From NCBI RefSeq assembly GCF_007752535.1, contig NZ_CP036426.1, positions 8,060,001 to 8,124,000 of the forward strand: a stretch of DNA of 64,000 nt, in the 5' to 3' direction. The position numbers were made by a program, and so were the translations under genes. Position 1 is the stretch's first letter, and each line of letters opens with the position of its first letter. Under the pieces are notes generated by a model. The model was not told the DNA's origin. It saw only the letters and a list, made by a program, of their open reading frames with translations, and made no database searches. Shown one piece after another: positions 43,785-53,408 of this stretch. This DNA comes from Tautonia plasticadhaerens (GTDB lineage: Bacteria > Planctomycetota > Planctomycetia > Isosphaerales > Isosphaeraceae).

Positions 43785-46724
43785 ATGCGACGGCGATGGG
43801 CCTGGGTGGCCGCCCTCCTGGTTGTCCTCGGCCTGGGATCGGCCCTCTGGATCGACCGGGAGGCGCGGCTCCGCCGCTTCGGGGGCGGGCTGGAGGAGGC
43901 CCGCTCCGCCCTGCTCGACGGCCGACACGCCACGGCCCGGCGCCGGCTCGCCGACCTCGTCGATCGGCGGCCCGGCCACGGCGAGGCGCTCTACCTGCTC
44001 GGCCTCTGCGAGCAGCTGCTCGGCCATCCCGATCGGGCCGAGGCCGCCTGGGCCCGCATCCCCGGGGGGACTCCCGAAGCCGGCCTGGCGCTGCTGCACT
44101 GGGCCGACGTCGAGCAGGAGCGGGGCCGGTTGGCGGCCGCCGAGGACCGCCTGCGCGCCGCCCTGGGGATCCCCGGGGCGCATCGGCCGATGGCCCGCTG
44201 GTCGCTCGTACTGCTGCTGCGGCATGAGGGCCGGTTCGACGAGGCCCGGGTCGTCTTCCGCCGGGGGCTCGCCGAGCACCCCGAGCCGGTCGAGGCGATG
44301 AAGATCCTCTACAAGCTCGACACCGACCCCTTCCCCGTCGAGACCGCCCGGCGCGACCTGGAGATCGCCCACCGCCTGGCCCCCGAGGACGACCGCGCCT
44401 GGCTCGGCCTGGCCCACCTCGCCACCCGGTCCGGCCGGTTCGACGAGGCGGAGGGCTGGCTCGACCGCTGCCTCGGGCGCCGTCCGGGGGACCCCGCCGT
44501 CTGGCGGGCCCGGCTCGACTGGGCCCTCGCCGCCGGGCGCACCGGGGACGCCTCCGAGGCCCTCGCACACCTGCCCGCCGGGACCGACGCCGAGGCCGAC
44601 GCGCTGCGGTTCGAGGCCTGGTTCGCCCGGCAGGACGGCGACCGCGAGGCCGAGCGACTCGCCCTGGAGGCGCTCGACCGGATCGACCCGAGCCGGCCCG
44701 AGGTGATCGACCGCCTCGCCGCGATCGCCGCCGAGGAGGGCCGCACCGAGGCCGCCGCCGGCTACCGGGCCGTCCGCACCCGGCTGGAGGAGGACCGGGA
44801 CGCCTACGTCGACCTGCTCCTCGCCGGCGACCTGGTCGCCCGGTCCCGCGAGCTGTCCCGCCAGGCGGCCGCCCTCGGCCGGCGCTTCGACGCCCTCGCC
44901 TGGGCCGCCCTGGCCGACGGCGCCGTGGACGAGGCCGAGGTCCCCTCGGCGCCCGAGGCGGACGTCGGGGGGGCGTCCCTGGCCGACCTGATCCCCGAGT
45001 TCGCCCCCCGGCCGGGGTCGGCGGGCCGAGGGGCGTCGGCGGAGGGGAGAGGAGAGGGCAAGCGGGTCCTCGTCCCCCGGTTCGAGGACGACTCGGCCCG
45101 GGCCGGGCTGGACTTCGTGCACGACCGGGGCCACGTCGACGGCCGCCTCATCCTCCCCGAGACCGGCGCCGGCGGGGTGGGCCTGCTCGACTTCGACGGC
45201 GACGGCCGGCTCGACCTCTATGCCGTCCAGGCCGGCACCTTCCCCCCGGCGCCCGGGGCGCCGAACGCCGATCGCCTCTATCGCAATCGCGGCGACGGCA
45301 CGTTCGAAGACGTCTCGACATGCTCTGGCATCGCCTCGATGCCCGGCGGCTACGGCCACGGGGTCGCGGTGGGGGACGTCGACGACGACGGCGACCCGGA
45401 CCTGCTCGTCACCCGGTGGCGGTCGTACGCGCTCTATCGGAACGAGGGGGACGGCACCTTCGCCGACGCCACCGAGGAGGCCGGGCTGGGGGGGGACCGG
45501 GGCTGGCCGACCTCGGCCGCCTTCGCCGACCTGGACGACGACGGCGACCTGGACCTCTACGTCTGCCAATACCTGGAGTGGGACGAGCACGGCGACCGCA
45601 CCTGCCTCGACCCCGACGACCCGACGAACTACGCCTGCAACCCCCGGGACTTCCCCGCCCTGCCCGACCGGGTCTTCCGCAACGACGGGGGCCGGTTCGT
45701 CGACGTGACCGAGGAGGCCGGGTTCGTCGACCCGGACGGCCGGGGCCTGGGGGTCGTCGCGGCCGACGTGGACGGGGACCGGCGGGTCGACCTCTTCGTC
45801 GCCAACGACATGACGCCCGACTACCTGTTCCTGAATCGGGGCGGCTTCCGATTCGAGGAGGTGGGGGCCGTGGCCGGGGTGGCCGCCAACGCCCAGGGGA
45901 ACTACCAGGCCGGCATGGGGACCGCCTGCGGCGACCTCGACGGCGACGGCCGGCTCGACCTGCTGGTCACCAACTACTTCGAAGAGTCGACCTCGTTCTT
46001 CCGCAACCTCGGCGGCGGCTACTTCGCCGACCAGTCGGCCGAGGTGAACCTGGAGGCCCCGACCCGGGAGCTGCTCGGCTTCGGCCTGGCGCTGCTCGAC
46101 GCGAACCTCGACGGCCGGCTCGACGTGCTCAGCGCCAACGGCCACGTCCACGACGGCCGCCCCCGATACCCCTACGCGATGCCCGCCCACCTGCTGCTGG
46201 GGGGCCCCGACGGCCGCCTGGTCGACCCCGGCGCCTCGGCCGGCCCGCCCTTCTCGGTGCCGCACCTCGGCCGGGGGCTGGCCGTCGGCGACCTGGACGA
46301 CGACGGCCGGCCCGACGCCGTCCTCCAGGCCCAGGACGGGCCGCTCGTGTACCTGCACAACCGCACCGAGGATCCGGGCCGCTTCCTCGTCCTCCGGCTC
46401 GAAGGGACGGAGTCGAATCGGGACGCCGTCGGCGCGATCGTGACGGTCGAGGCCGGGGGTCGTCGCCTCGTCGCCTCCCGGAACGGCGGGGGCAGCTACC
46501 AGTCGGCCGGCGACCCCCGGCTGCACTTCGGCCTCGGGGACGCGAGCGAGGTCGACGCGGTCGAGGTCGACGCGGTCGAGGTCCGTTGGCCCTCCGGGCG
46601 GGTCGACCGCCACCTCGATCTCGACGCCGACGCCGCGTACCTGCTCCGGGAGGGCTCGGCGGCCCCCCTGCCCCTCCCCGGCTTCCCGAGGGCCGACGCC
46701 CCGGAGGTCGCCTCCGGCGGATGA
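43785..46724 (+). CDS. TPR-VCBS/FG-GAP-ASPIC/UnbV extracellular protein
   Basis: 979 residues. An N-terminal anchor (WVAALLVVLGLGSALWIDRE) is followed by about ten TPR-like helical repeats to near residue 410. The VCBS propeller follows, with calcium loops DFDGDGRLD, DVDDDGDPD, DLDDDGDLD, DVDGDRRVD, DLDGDGRLD, DANLDGRLD and DLDDDGRPD. An ASPIC/UnbV-type end (GAIVTVEAGGRRLVASRNGG, VEVRWPSGRVDRHLDLDAD) closes the protein. Its TPR half is a paralogue of the truncated gene at 1-763. The 15-bp tandem repeat near 46550 encodes EVDAVEVDAVEV. Export is likely; binding partners are unknown. The upstream hairpin probably limits its expression relative to DUF1559. Confidence 0.9.
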   Translation: MRRRWAWVAALLVVLGLGSALWIDREARLRRFGGGLEEARSALLDGRHATARRRLADLVDRRPGHGEALYLLGLCEQLLGHPDRAEAAWARIPGGTPEAGLALLHWADVEQERGRLAAAEDRLRAALGIPGAHRPMARWSLVLLLRHEGRFDEARVVFRRGLAEHPEPVEAMKILYKLDTDPFPVETARRDLEIAHRLAPEDDRAWLGLAHLATRSGRFDEAEGWLDRCLGRRPGDPAVWRARLDWALAAGRTGDASEALAHLPAGTDAEADALRFEAWFARQDGDREAERLALEALDRIDPSRPEVIDRLAAIAAEEGRTEAAAGYRAVRTRLEEDRDAYVDLLLAGDLVARSRELSRQAAALGRRFDALAWAALADGAVDEAEVPSAPEADVGGASLADLIPEFAPRPGSAGRGASAEGRGEGKRVLVPRFEDDSARAGLDFVHDRGHVDGRLILPETGAGGVGLLDFDGDGRLDLYAVQAGTFPPAPGAPNADRLYRNRGDGTFEDVSTCSGIASMPGGYGHGVAVGDVDDDGDPDLLVTRWRSYALYRNEGDGTFADATEEAGLGGDRGWPTSAAFADLDDDGDLDLYVCQYLEWDEHGDRTCLDPDDPTNYACNPRDFPALPDRVFRNDGGRFVDVTEEAGFVDPDGRGLGVVAADVDGDRRVDLFVANDMTPDYLFLNRGGFRFEEVGAVAGVAANAQGNYQAGMGTACGDLDGDGRLDLLVTNYFEESTSFFRNLGGGYFADQSAEVNLEAPTRELLGFGLALLDANLDGRLDVLSANGHVHDGRPRYPYAMPAHLLLGGPDGRLVDPGASAGPPFSVPHLGRGLAVGDLDDDGRPDAVLQAQDGPLVYLHNRTEDPGRFLVLRLEGTESNRDAVGAIVTVEAGGRRLVASRNGGGSYQSAGDPRLHFGLGDASEVDAVEVDAVEVRWPSGRVDRHLDLDADAAYLLREGSAAPLPLPGFPRADAPEVASGG

Positions 46725-46774
46725 GGCCCCGGCCGACGGTCGCATCCAGGCCGGATGCCGGGGGTCGGGTGGCG

Positions 46775-46802
46775 CTCGGGGAGGGCTCGACCCCTCCCCG
46801 AG
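46775..46802 (+). terminator. Hairpin terminator after the TPR-VCBS gene
   Basis: A perfect 11-bp stem, CTCGGGGAGGG with its complement, with a 6-nt loop lies 51 nt after the stop. There is no T-run. Confidence 0.6.
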
Positions 46803-46941
46803 AGACGGCGTCGGGCCGACCCCCGCATCGACCGTCGCTCATGACTCGACGCCCGATGGTGGCCCCCTGGTCCACCATCTTGCATCCGACATCCATCAAT
46901 CACCCCCCCGCCTCGGGGGACCAACGCGGAGTCAACGCCCG

Positions 46942-48171
46942 ATGAGCTCGATGGCAGGGACCGGCCGGATCGCCTCGATGGACCAGTTCCGGGGCTACAC
47001 GGTGGCCGGGATGTTCGTGGTGAACTTCCTCGGGGGGATCGCGGCGGTCCACTCGGTGCTGAAGCACAACAACACGTACTTCAGCTATGCCGATTCGATC
47101 ATGCCGAGCTTCCTGTTCGCCTGCGGCTTCTCCTACCGGCTGAGCCTCCTGCGGCGGATCGACCAGGTGGGTCCGGCGGCGGCCTACCGGCGGGTCGCGA
47201 CGAGGAGCCTGGGGCTGGTCCTCGTCTCGCTCGTCGTCTTCGGCGTGGGGGGCGGGTTCGACTCGTGGTCGGAGATGACCGGGCGGGGCGTCCTGCGGTT
47301 CGTCGCCGAGCTGGTCAAGGCGGACGCGTGGGAGGTGCTGGCGATCATCGGCGTCTGCCAGGTGCTGATCATGCCGTTCGTCGCGCGGTCGGCCGGGGTG
47401 CGGTTCGCGGCGATGGTCGGCCTGTCGGCCCTGCACTTCGGCCTGTCTTATCTGTTCAATTACGACTTCGTCTCGGGCAAGCCGAACTGGATGGACGACC
47501 TCTGGGGCACGACCGGCCGCCGGGCCTGGGACGGCGGGTTCTTCGGGCTGCTGCACTGGTCGGTGCCGATGCTCGCCGGCACGCTCGCCCACGACGTGAT
47601 GGTGGCCCCCGGCCGCTCGCCGGGCCCGGCCTCGGCCCGGCTGATCGGCTGGGGGACGCTGGCGATGGTGCTCGCCTACGGGCTCTCTTGCTTCAGCACC
47701 CTCTACGGCCCGGAGGACCGCCGGACCGACGGATTGGGCCGGCCGGAAGACATCGCCGCCTCACCGGTGATCCCGCCGCTGTCCCGCATCGCCGACCGGG
47801 AGCCCTCGGAGTTGCTGGCGACGGCGCCGCTGGTCGAGCCCGAGGTGATCGCCGCGAACTACTGGATGATGGACAAGCGGATCGTCACGATCCCCTTCAT
47901 CTGGTTCTCCACCGGCTTCGCCCTGGCCCTGTACGCCCTGTTCGTCCTCGCCTGCGATCGGCTGGGCCTGTCGATCGAGCTGTTCCGGCTGCTCGGGATG
48001 AACCCGCTGGCGGCCTACGTCATCCACCACGCCGTCGAGGGGACGGTGCACTCGGTCGTCCCCGGCGATTCCCCGCTCTGGTGGGCGCTGGCGGGCCTGC
48101 TGATCTTCTTCGCGATCACGGTGACGTTCGTCCGCTTCCTCGACCGGCAGAAGATCTACCTGAGGCTCTGA
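46942..48171 (+). CDS. DUF5009/heparan-glucosaminide acyltransferase-like membrane protein
   Basis: 409 residues. The opening ASMDQFRGYTVAGMFVVNFLG is typical of the family related to heparan-alpha-glucosaminide N-acetyltransferase and YeiB, followed by about ten membrane helices (YADSIMPSFLFACGFSYRLSL, FFGLLHWSVPMLAGTLAHD, RLLGMNPLAAYVIHHAVEG). In family members such helices bind acetyl-CoA and transfer acetyl groups to sugars outside; the conserved N-terminal Asp-Gln-x-Arg-Gly segment is part of this. An insertion of about 80 hydrophilic residues (YGPEDRRTDGLGRPEDIAAS and following) lies between two late helices. Substrate unknown. Confidence 0.8.
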   Translation: MSSMAGTGRIASMDQFRGYTVAGMFVVNFLGGIAAVHSVLKHNNTYFSYADSIMPSFLFACGFSYRLSLLRRIDQVGPAAAYRRVATRSLGLVLVSLVVFGVGGGFDSWSEMTGRGVLRFVAELVKADAWEVLAIIGVCQVLIMPFVARSAGVRFAAMVGLSALHFGLSYLFNYDFVSGKPNWMDDLWGTTGRRAWDGGFFGLLHWSVPMLAGTLAHDVMVAPGRSPGPASARLIGWGTLAMVLAYGLSCFSTLYGPEDRRTDGLGRPEDIAASPVIPPLSRIADREPSELLATAPLVEPEVIAANYWMMDKRIVTIPFIWFSTGFALALYALFVLACDRLGLSIELFRLLGMNPLAAYVIHHAVEGTVHSVVPGDSPLWWALAGLLIFFAITVTFVRFLDRQKIYLRL

Positions 48172-48424
48172 GCCGGGGCGGGCGGAGGCGCGACGGTGGC
48201 CGACGCATGACGAGAACTCCCGCCATCACGCATTCACTCTTCCCCGTCCAGCATCCGTCTCGGGGCTCGACGCCCTGTTGAACACCGGCTAAACTCCAAG
48301 GGAGGTCGGGGGGTCCTCCCGGGTCGCGGCCAGCACCCGGGCGGGGCCCTCGCCGAGGGATCCGGGGCGCGTCGCCTCGCGGCGTCGCGTCGAATCGAGC
48401 AGCCGATGTATGGGAGGCCCCCCG

Positions 48425-50644
48425 ATGAGGATCGCCACCACCAGGGCCCGACGACCGGGCCGGTCGACGACCTCCGCCGCCGCGCTGCTGGCGATCGCGC
48501 TGGGCTCGGCCCCGATCGGGGCCGAGGGCGGATCGGACGCGGAGGGGCTGACGCTGTTCGAGTCGAAGATCCGGCCGGTGCTCATCGAGCAATGCTACTC
48601 CTGCCACTCGGTCGAGGAGGGCACGGCGAAGGGCGGCCTGCAGCTCGACACCCGGGACGCCCTGCTGCGGGGCGGCGACGGCGGCCCGGCCGTCGAGCCG
48701 GGGGACCCGGATCTGAGCCTCCTGATCGAGGCGATCCGCTATGATACACACGTGCAGATGCCCCCGTCCGGGAAGCTCGAGTCGGGGGTGATCGCCGCCT
48801 TCGAGGAGTGGGTCCGCATGGGCGCCCCCGACCCCCGGGTGCCCGTCGACGCCGAGGCCGCGGAGGTCGCCCCGATGGACGCCCCGGCGATCGACTGGGA
48901 GTCGGCGCGGTCCTCCTGGGCCTTCTCGACGCCGACCCGGCAGGAGCCGCCGGCCGTCTCGGATCCGACCTGGGTCCGTTCCCGGGTCGACGCCTTCGTC
49001 CTCGCGCGGCTCGACGCCGCCGGGCTCTCCCCGAACCCCGAGGCCGACCGCCGCGCCCTGGCCCGTCGGCTGTCGTTCGACCTCACCGGCTTGCCCCCCG
49101 AACCGGCCTCGGTCGAGGCGTTCGTGGTCGACGGCGGGCCGGATGCGGTGGGCCGGTTCGTCGACGGCCTGCTCGCCTCGCCTCACTTCGGCGAGCGCTG
49201 GGCGAGGGCGTGGCTCGACCTCTCGCGATATGCCGAGGACCAGGCGCACATCGTCGGCGACGACGCGTCGCTCTGCTATCCGAACGCCTACAGGTACCGG
49301 GACTGGGTCATCCGGGCGTTCAACGACGACTTGCCCTTCGACGCCTTCGTCCGGGAGCAGCTCGCCGCCGACCTGATCGACCCCGACGACGAGGAGGGCC
49401 TGGCCGCCCTGGGCTTCGTCGGCCTGGGGCCGAAGTACTATCGCCGGAACTCCCCCGAGGTGATGGCCGACGAGTGGGAGGACCGCGTCGACGTCGTCTC
49501 CCGGGGCCTGCTCGGGCTGACGGTCGCCTGCGCCCGCTGCCACGACCACAAGTTCGACCCGATCCCGACCGAGGACTACTACGCCCTGGCCGGCGTCTTC
49601 GCCAGCACCGTCATGTTCAACCGCCCGCTGGACGACGACGCCGAGACGAAGAAGTCCGGCGAGGCCGAGGAGCCCGAGGAGGCGATCCACATCCTCAAGG
49701 ATGCGGAGCCGACCGACCTGAACATCTTCATCCGGGGGAACGTCGACCAGAAGGGCCCCGTCGCACGCCGCCACTTCCTGGCGGTGCTCTCCGACCGGGT
49801 CGACGAGCCCGTCCCGCTGGGGGACGATTCCTCCAGCGGCCGGCGGGACCTGGCCGAGGCGATCGCCGACCCGGAGAACCCGCTCACGGCCCGGGTCTTC
49901 GTCAACCGGGTCTGGGGGCAGCTCTTCGGCCGCCCGATCGTCGGCACCACCAGCAACTTCGGGGCGCTGGGCGAGCCGCCCACCCACCCGGAGCTGCTGG
50001 ACGACCTGGCCGCCCGGTTCGTCTCCGAGGGGGGCTGGTCGCTCAAGTGGCTCGTCCGGGAGCTGGCGACCTCCGGCACCTATCGGCAGTCGACCGACAT
50101 CACCGATGAGCACCGGTCGATCGACCCGGCCAACGCCCTGCTCGGCCGGATGAGCCGCAAGCGGCTGCCGGTCGAGGCCTGGCGGGACGCGGTGCTCGAC
50201 GCCTCGGGCGCGTTGGACCGCACCGTCGGCGGGCCGTCCATCGACCCGAGCGACCCCGAGGCGGGGCGTCGGACGGTCTACAGCGCGGTCAGCCGCCTGG
50301 AGCTGCACCCGATGCTCGCCCGGTTCGACTTCCCCGACCCGAACACCCACAGCGACGGCCGGGCCCGGACGACGACGCCGCTCCAGAAGCTGTTCGTGCT
50401 GAACAGCCCGTTCGTCACCCGGCACGCCGAGCGCCTGGCCGACCGCCTCGCCCGGGAGGCCGGCGACGACCCGTCTTCCCGGATCGAGCTGGCCCATCGC
50501 CTCCTGTTCTCCCGGCCCCCTTCGTCCACGGAGGAGGCCCTGGCGCTGGACTTCCTCGACGCCGACGCCGGCGATCCCTCCCGGGCCTGGGCCACCTACG
50601 CCCAGGCGCTGATCGCCTCGAACGAATTCCTGATCATCGACTGA
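48425..50644 (+). CDS. PSCyt1/PSCyt2/PSD1 planctomycete cytochrome c domain protein
   Basis: 739 residues; ATG at 48425 is preferred because GGGAGG lies 7 nt upstream (an ATG at 48410 is in frame). A signal peptide (SAAALLAIALGSAPIGAEG) is followed by a cytochrome c-like PSCyt1 domain with the heme motif CYSCH and a distal MPPSGKL, then PSCyt2/DUF1549 (FVLARLDAAGLSPNPEADRR, RLSFDLTGLPPEP, CARCHDHKFDPI with a second CxxCH), and C-terminal PSD1/DUF1553 (RDLAEAIADPENPLTARVFV, RMSRKRLPVEAWRDAVLDAS). Secretion is expected. The family often sits with DUF1501, as here (63 nt downstream). Electron transfer or sulfated-polymer handling has been proposed for the family but is not proven. Confidence 0.93.
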   Translation: MRIATTRARRPGRSTTSAAALLAIALGSAPIGAEGGSDAEGLTLFESKIRPVLIEQCYSCHSVEEGTAKGGLQLDTRDALLRGGDGGPAVEPGDPDLSLLIEAIRYDTHVQMPPSGKLESGVIAAFEEWVRMGAPDPRVPVDAEAAEVAPMDAPAIDWESARSSWAFSTPTRQEPPAVSDPTWVRSRVDAFVLARLDAAGLSPNPEADRRALARRLSFDLTGLPPEPASVEAFVVDGGPDAVGRFVDGLLASPHFGERWARAWLDLSRYAEDQAHIVGDDASLCYPNAYRYRDWVIRAFNDDLPFDAFVREQLAADLIDPDDEEGLAALGFVGLGPKYYRRNSPEVMADEWEDRVDVVSRGLLGLTVACARCHDHKFDPIPTEDYYALAGVFASTVMFNRPLDDDAETKKSGEAEEPEEAIHILKDAEPTDLNIFIRGNVDQKGPVARRHFLAVLSDRVDEPVPLGDDSSSGRRDLAEAIADPENPLTARVFVNRVWGQLFGRPIVGTTSNFGALGEPPTHPELLDDLAARFVSEGGWSLKWLVRELATSGTYRQSTDITDEHRSIDPANALLGRMSRKRLPVEAWRDAVLDASGALDRTVGGPSIDPSDPEAGRRTVYSAVSRLELHPMLARFDFPDPNTHSDGRARTTTPLQKLFVLNSPFVTRHAERLADRLAREAGDDPSSRIELAHRLLFSRPPSSTEEALALDFLDADAGDPSRAWATYAQALIASNEFLIID

Positions 50645-50707
50645 TCCGATCCCAGGTCGATCCTCGCGTTTCCCCGCCCGCCCCGCCGCCGAGACGAGGA
50701 GCCCACC

Positions 50708-52138
50708 ATGACCCTCGACCGCCGAGACGACCCCCGCCCCCTGACCCGCCGCCAGCTCCTCGGCCGCGCCGGTTCGGGCTTCGGCATGCTCGGCCTCGCC
50801 GGGGCCATGGAGGCCGGCGGCCTGCTGGCCGCCCCCGCCCGGGGGGCGACCACCGGCCTCGACGGACTGCACCACCCGGCGAAGGCCAAGCGGGTGATCT
50901 TCCTGTTCATGAACGGCGCCCCGTCGCACGTGGACACCTTCGATCCCAAGCCCGCGCTGGCGGCCCACGCCGGGGCGGAGCCGTCGGCGAAGGAATTCGC
51001 CGTCAGGACCAAGGGCGGCACGTTCATGCCCTCCCCCTTCCGCTTCCGCCCCCGGGGCGAGAGCGGCGTGGTGATGAGCGAGCTGTTCCCGAACCTGGCC
51101 CGGCACGCGGACGACCTCTGCGTCCTGCGCGGCATGCACACCGACACGCCGAACCACGAGCCGGGCCTGCTGATGATGCACTCCGGCAACCAGCAGCCGA
51201 TCCGGCCGAGCCTCGGCTCCTGGGTCAGCTACGGGCTCGGCTCGGAGAACGCGAACCTGCCGCCGTTCGTCGTGCTCTGCCCGGGGCTGCCGGTGGTCGG
51301 GCCGCAGCTGTGGTCGAGCGGCTTCCTGCCGGGCGAGCACCAGGGCATGTCGGTCAACACGACCGACCTCGACGTGCACACGATGATCGCCCACCTGAAG
51401 CACGCGAAGCTCGACCGCCCCGAGCAGCGTCGGCAGCTCGACCTGATCCAGCAGATCAACGACCTGCACCGCCGTCAGCGCCCGCACGAGGCCGCGCTCG
51501 ACGCCCAGATCTCCGCCCTCGAACTCGCCTTCCAGATGCAGTCCGAGGCGGGCGAGACGTTCGACCTCGGCCGCGAGCCCGACCGCCTGCGGGACGCCTA
51601 CGGCCGGACCACCTTCGGCCAGAGCTGCTTGCTGGCCCGGCGGCTGGTCGAGCGCGGCGTGCGGATCGTCCAGGTCTACTACGTCGACGGCCGGAACAAG
51701 CAGCCCTGGGACACCCACACCGCCAACGACGAGGGCCACCGCCGGCTGTGCGACGACGCCGACAAGGCCACCGCCGCGTTGCTGGCCGACCTGAAGGGTC
51801 GCGGGCTGCTGGAAGACACCCTGGTCGTCTGGGGGGGCGAGTTCGGCCGGACGCCCTATTCCGAGCCGGCCAAGAAGGGGGAGCCGGGCCGGGACCACCA
51901 CAACACCGGCTTCTCGATGTTCCTCGCCGGCGGCGGCGTGAAGGCGGGCCACACCCACGGCGCCACCGACGAGTTCGGCATGAACGCGATCGAGGGCCGG
52001 GTCCACGTCCACGACCTGCACGCCACGATGCTCCACCTGCTGGGCGTCGACCACGAGAAGCTCACCTACCGCTACTCCGGCCGGGACTTCCGCCTGACCG
52101 ACGTGCACGGCACGGTGGTCCGGGACATCCTGGCCTGA
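50708..52138 (+). CDS. DUF1501 family protein with Tat signal
   Basis: 476 residues. The leader RPLTRRQLLGRAGSGFGMLG is Tat-like; the body has the DUF1501 blocks VIFLFMNGAPSHVDTFDPKP, SELFPNLARHADDLCVLRGM, FGQSCLLARRLVERGVRIVQ, VVWGGEFGRTPYSEP and GRDHHNTGFSMFLAGGG. It is a paralogue of the gene at 8933, but this copy is paired with the PSD1 protein 63 nt upstream, the classic planctomycete arrangement. Co-transcription and function in the same exported complex or pathway are inferred. No catalytic activity is established for the family. Confidence 0.94.
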   Translation: MTLDRRDDPRPLTRRQLLGRAGSGFGMLGLAGAMEAGGLLAAPARGATTGLDGLHHPAKAKRVIFLFMNGAPSHVDTFDPKPALAAHAGAEPSAKEFAVRTKGGTFMPSPFRFRPRGESGVVMSELFPNLARHADDLCVLRGMHTDTPNHEPGLLMMHSGNQQPIRPSLGSWVSYGLGSENANLPPFVVLCPGLPVVGPQLWSSGFLPGEHQGMSVNTTDLDVHTMIAHLKHAKLDRPEQRRQLDLIQQINDLHRRQRPHEAALDAQISALELAFQMQSEAGETFDLGREPDRLRDAYGRTTFGQSCLLARRLVERGVRIVQVYYVDGRNKQPWDTHTANDEGHRRLCDDADKATAALLADLKGRGLLEDTLVVWGGEFGRTPYSEPAKKGEPGRDHHNTGFSMFLAGGGVKAGHTHGATDEFGMNAIEGRVHVHDLHATMLHLLGVDHEKLTYRYSGRDFRLTDVHGTVVRDILA

Positions 52139-52174
52139 GCCGGCCGGGGCATCCGACACGTCCCCGCTCCGACT

Positions 52175-52301
52175 CCCTCTCCCCGCGAGCGGGGAGAGGG
52201 CCCGGGTGAGGGGCCTTCGAGGAATCGCAAGGCCCTGCGCGTCGACCAAGCCCCCTCACCCGGGCTTCGCCCACCCTCTCCCCGCAAGCGGGGGCGAGGA
52301 T
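52175..52301. repeat. BIME-like composite of GC-rich palindromes, probable bidirectional terminator
   Basis: It contains a 12-bp perfect hairpin with a 2-nt loop (52175-52200, CCCTCTCCCCGC arm), then GCCCGGGTGAGGGG (52200-52213), whose exact inverse occurs at 52252-52265, then another small hairpin around CCCCGCAAGCGGGG (52280-52293). The unit resembles widespread repeats of the 'CCCTCTCCCCGC' type found in many bacteria. It lies between the convergent DUF1501 and MscS genes and so could terminate both. Confidence 0.75.
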
Positions 52302-52329
52302 CGGAGGGTCACCGGATGCGCCATTCGGG

Positions 52330-53214
52330 TCAATCGTCCTCCCGGAACGCCCCGTCGCCGTGGCGGACGGAGACGCCGACCGGGTCCTTGAAGGTGAGGG
52401 TGCGGTAGGGGAACGGGATCTCGATGCCCGCGTCGTCCAGCGCCCGCTTCACGGCGGCGACGACCTCGTCCCGGGACCGGCGGATGTCCAGCGGCCGCGA
52501 GCCGGTCCACCAGGTGACCTCGAAGTCGATGCTGCTGGCGCCGAAGCCCTGGGCGAAGATCTCCACGTCCTTGCGGGTCGAGACGGTCGGCAGGCCCTCG
52601 ACGGCGGACCGGATGACCTCCCGGGAGCGGTCGACGTCCTCGCCGTAGGCGACGCCGCAGACGATGGTGGTGCGCCTCAGGTCCAGGTCGGTGCGGACGG
52701 TCACCGGGTTCATGAACAGGGCGGCGTTGGGGATGACCACCCGCTGGCCGTCGGTCTGGCGGATGTGGGTGTCGCGGATGGTGATCTCCTCGACGAAGCC
52801 CTCCAGCCCCTGGCACTCGATGCAGTCGCCGAGCTGGAAGGGCTCCCGGAGCAGGATCAGCATCCCGGCGATGAAGTTCTCGAAGATGTCCTTGAAGGCG
52901 AAGCCGACGGCGATGGAGCCCAGGCCCAGCGCCGTCAGGGCCTTGGCGGGCGTGACGGTGGGGAAGATGATGACTGCGGCCGTCAGCAGCCCGGCCACCC
53001 AGATCAGGATGGTGGCGAGCTGGCGGAACAGCTCGCCGAGCGACTTGCGGATCCGGGTCCGGCCGAAGACGTTCTTCAGGCCGCGATCGGCCCCGGCGGC
53101 CGCCAGCCAGGTGACCGCGAGGAAGGCCAGGCCGATGGCCAGCTGCGGGAGGAGCGAGAGGAAGTCCCCCGCCAGGTCGCGGAGGCTCCTCAGGACGATC
53201 TGATTCGGTTCCAT
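52330..53214 (-). CDS. MscS family small-conductance mechanosensitive channel
   Basis: 294 residues. Three N-terminal helices are followed by the pore-lining TM3 (ALTALGLGSIAVGFAFKDIFENFIAGMLILL), the MscS signature, then the beta-domain with PFQLGDCIECQGLEGFVEEI, RDTHIRQTDGQRVVIPNAAL and a C-terminal alpha/beta domain. Such channels open under membrane tension and release ions and solutes on hypo-osmotic shock. It is near an antiporter gene divergently transcribed, but each has its own direction and a 194-nt gap, so a joint regulon is only a guess. Confidence 0.93.
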   Translation of the reverse strand: MEPNQIVLRSLRDLAGDFLSLLPQLAIGLAFLAVTWLAAAGADRGLKNVFGRTRIRKSLGELFRQLATILIWVAGLLTAAVIIFPTVTPAKALTALGLGSIAVGFAFKDIFENFIAGMLILLREPFQLGDCIECQGLEGFVEEITIRDTHIRQTDGQRVVIPNAALFMNPVTVRTDLDLRRTTIVCGVAYGEDVDRSREVIRSAVEGLPTVSTRKDVEIFAQGFGASSIDFEVTWWTGSRPLDIRRSRDEVVAAVKRALDDAGIEIPFPYRTLTFKDPVGVSVRHGDGAFREDD

Positions 53215-53408
53215 CGGGCGGTCCCCTGGCGATCGGCACGGTCATCGGGCGAGGGGCGCCCGACCGGGGTCCTTCCCCGCCCTCGGGCTGGGCAAATCGG
53301 GGGCCGCCCGGCGTCGGCACGGCGATCGCTGGGCTTCCCGGCCCCGATCCCGGACGACCGGGTACGGTCGGGGCGGCTTCCCGGGCGAAGGGCGAGGCGG
53401 AGGGGCGG

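Noticed and set aside
46545-46582. 15-bp tandem repeat encoding EVDAVEVDAVEV
   Set aside because: It is inside the coding frame of the TPR-VCBS protein and keeps the frame, so it is ordinary internal repetition.
48288-48299. Possible promoter element TAAACT before the PSD1 gene
   Set aside because: TTGAAC is only 6 nt before it and the alternative -35 (CTCGAC) is poor, so no promoter could be defended.
48116-52249. Antisense open frame of about 1377 codons
   Set aside because: It is the shadow of the PSD1 and DUF1501 genes, both of which have clear domains, signal peptides and ribosome binding sites.
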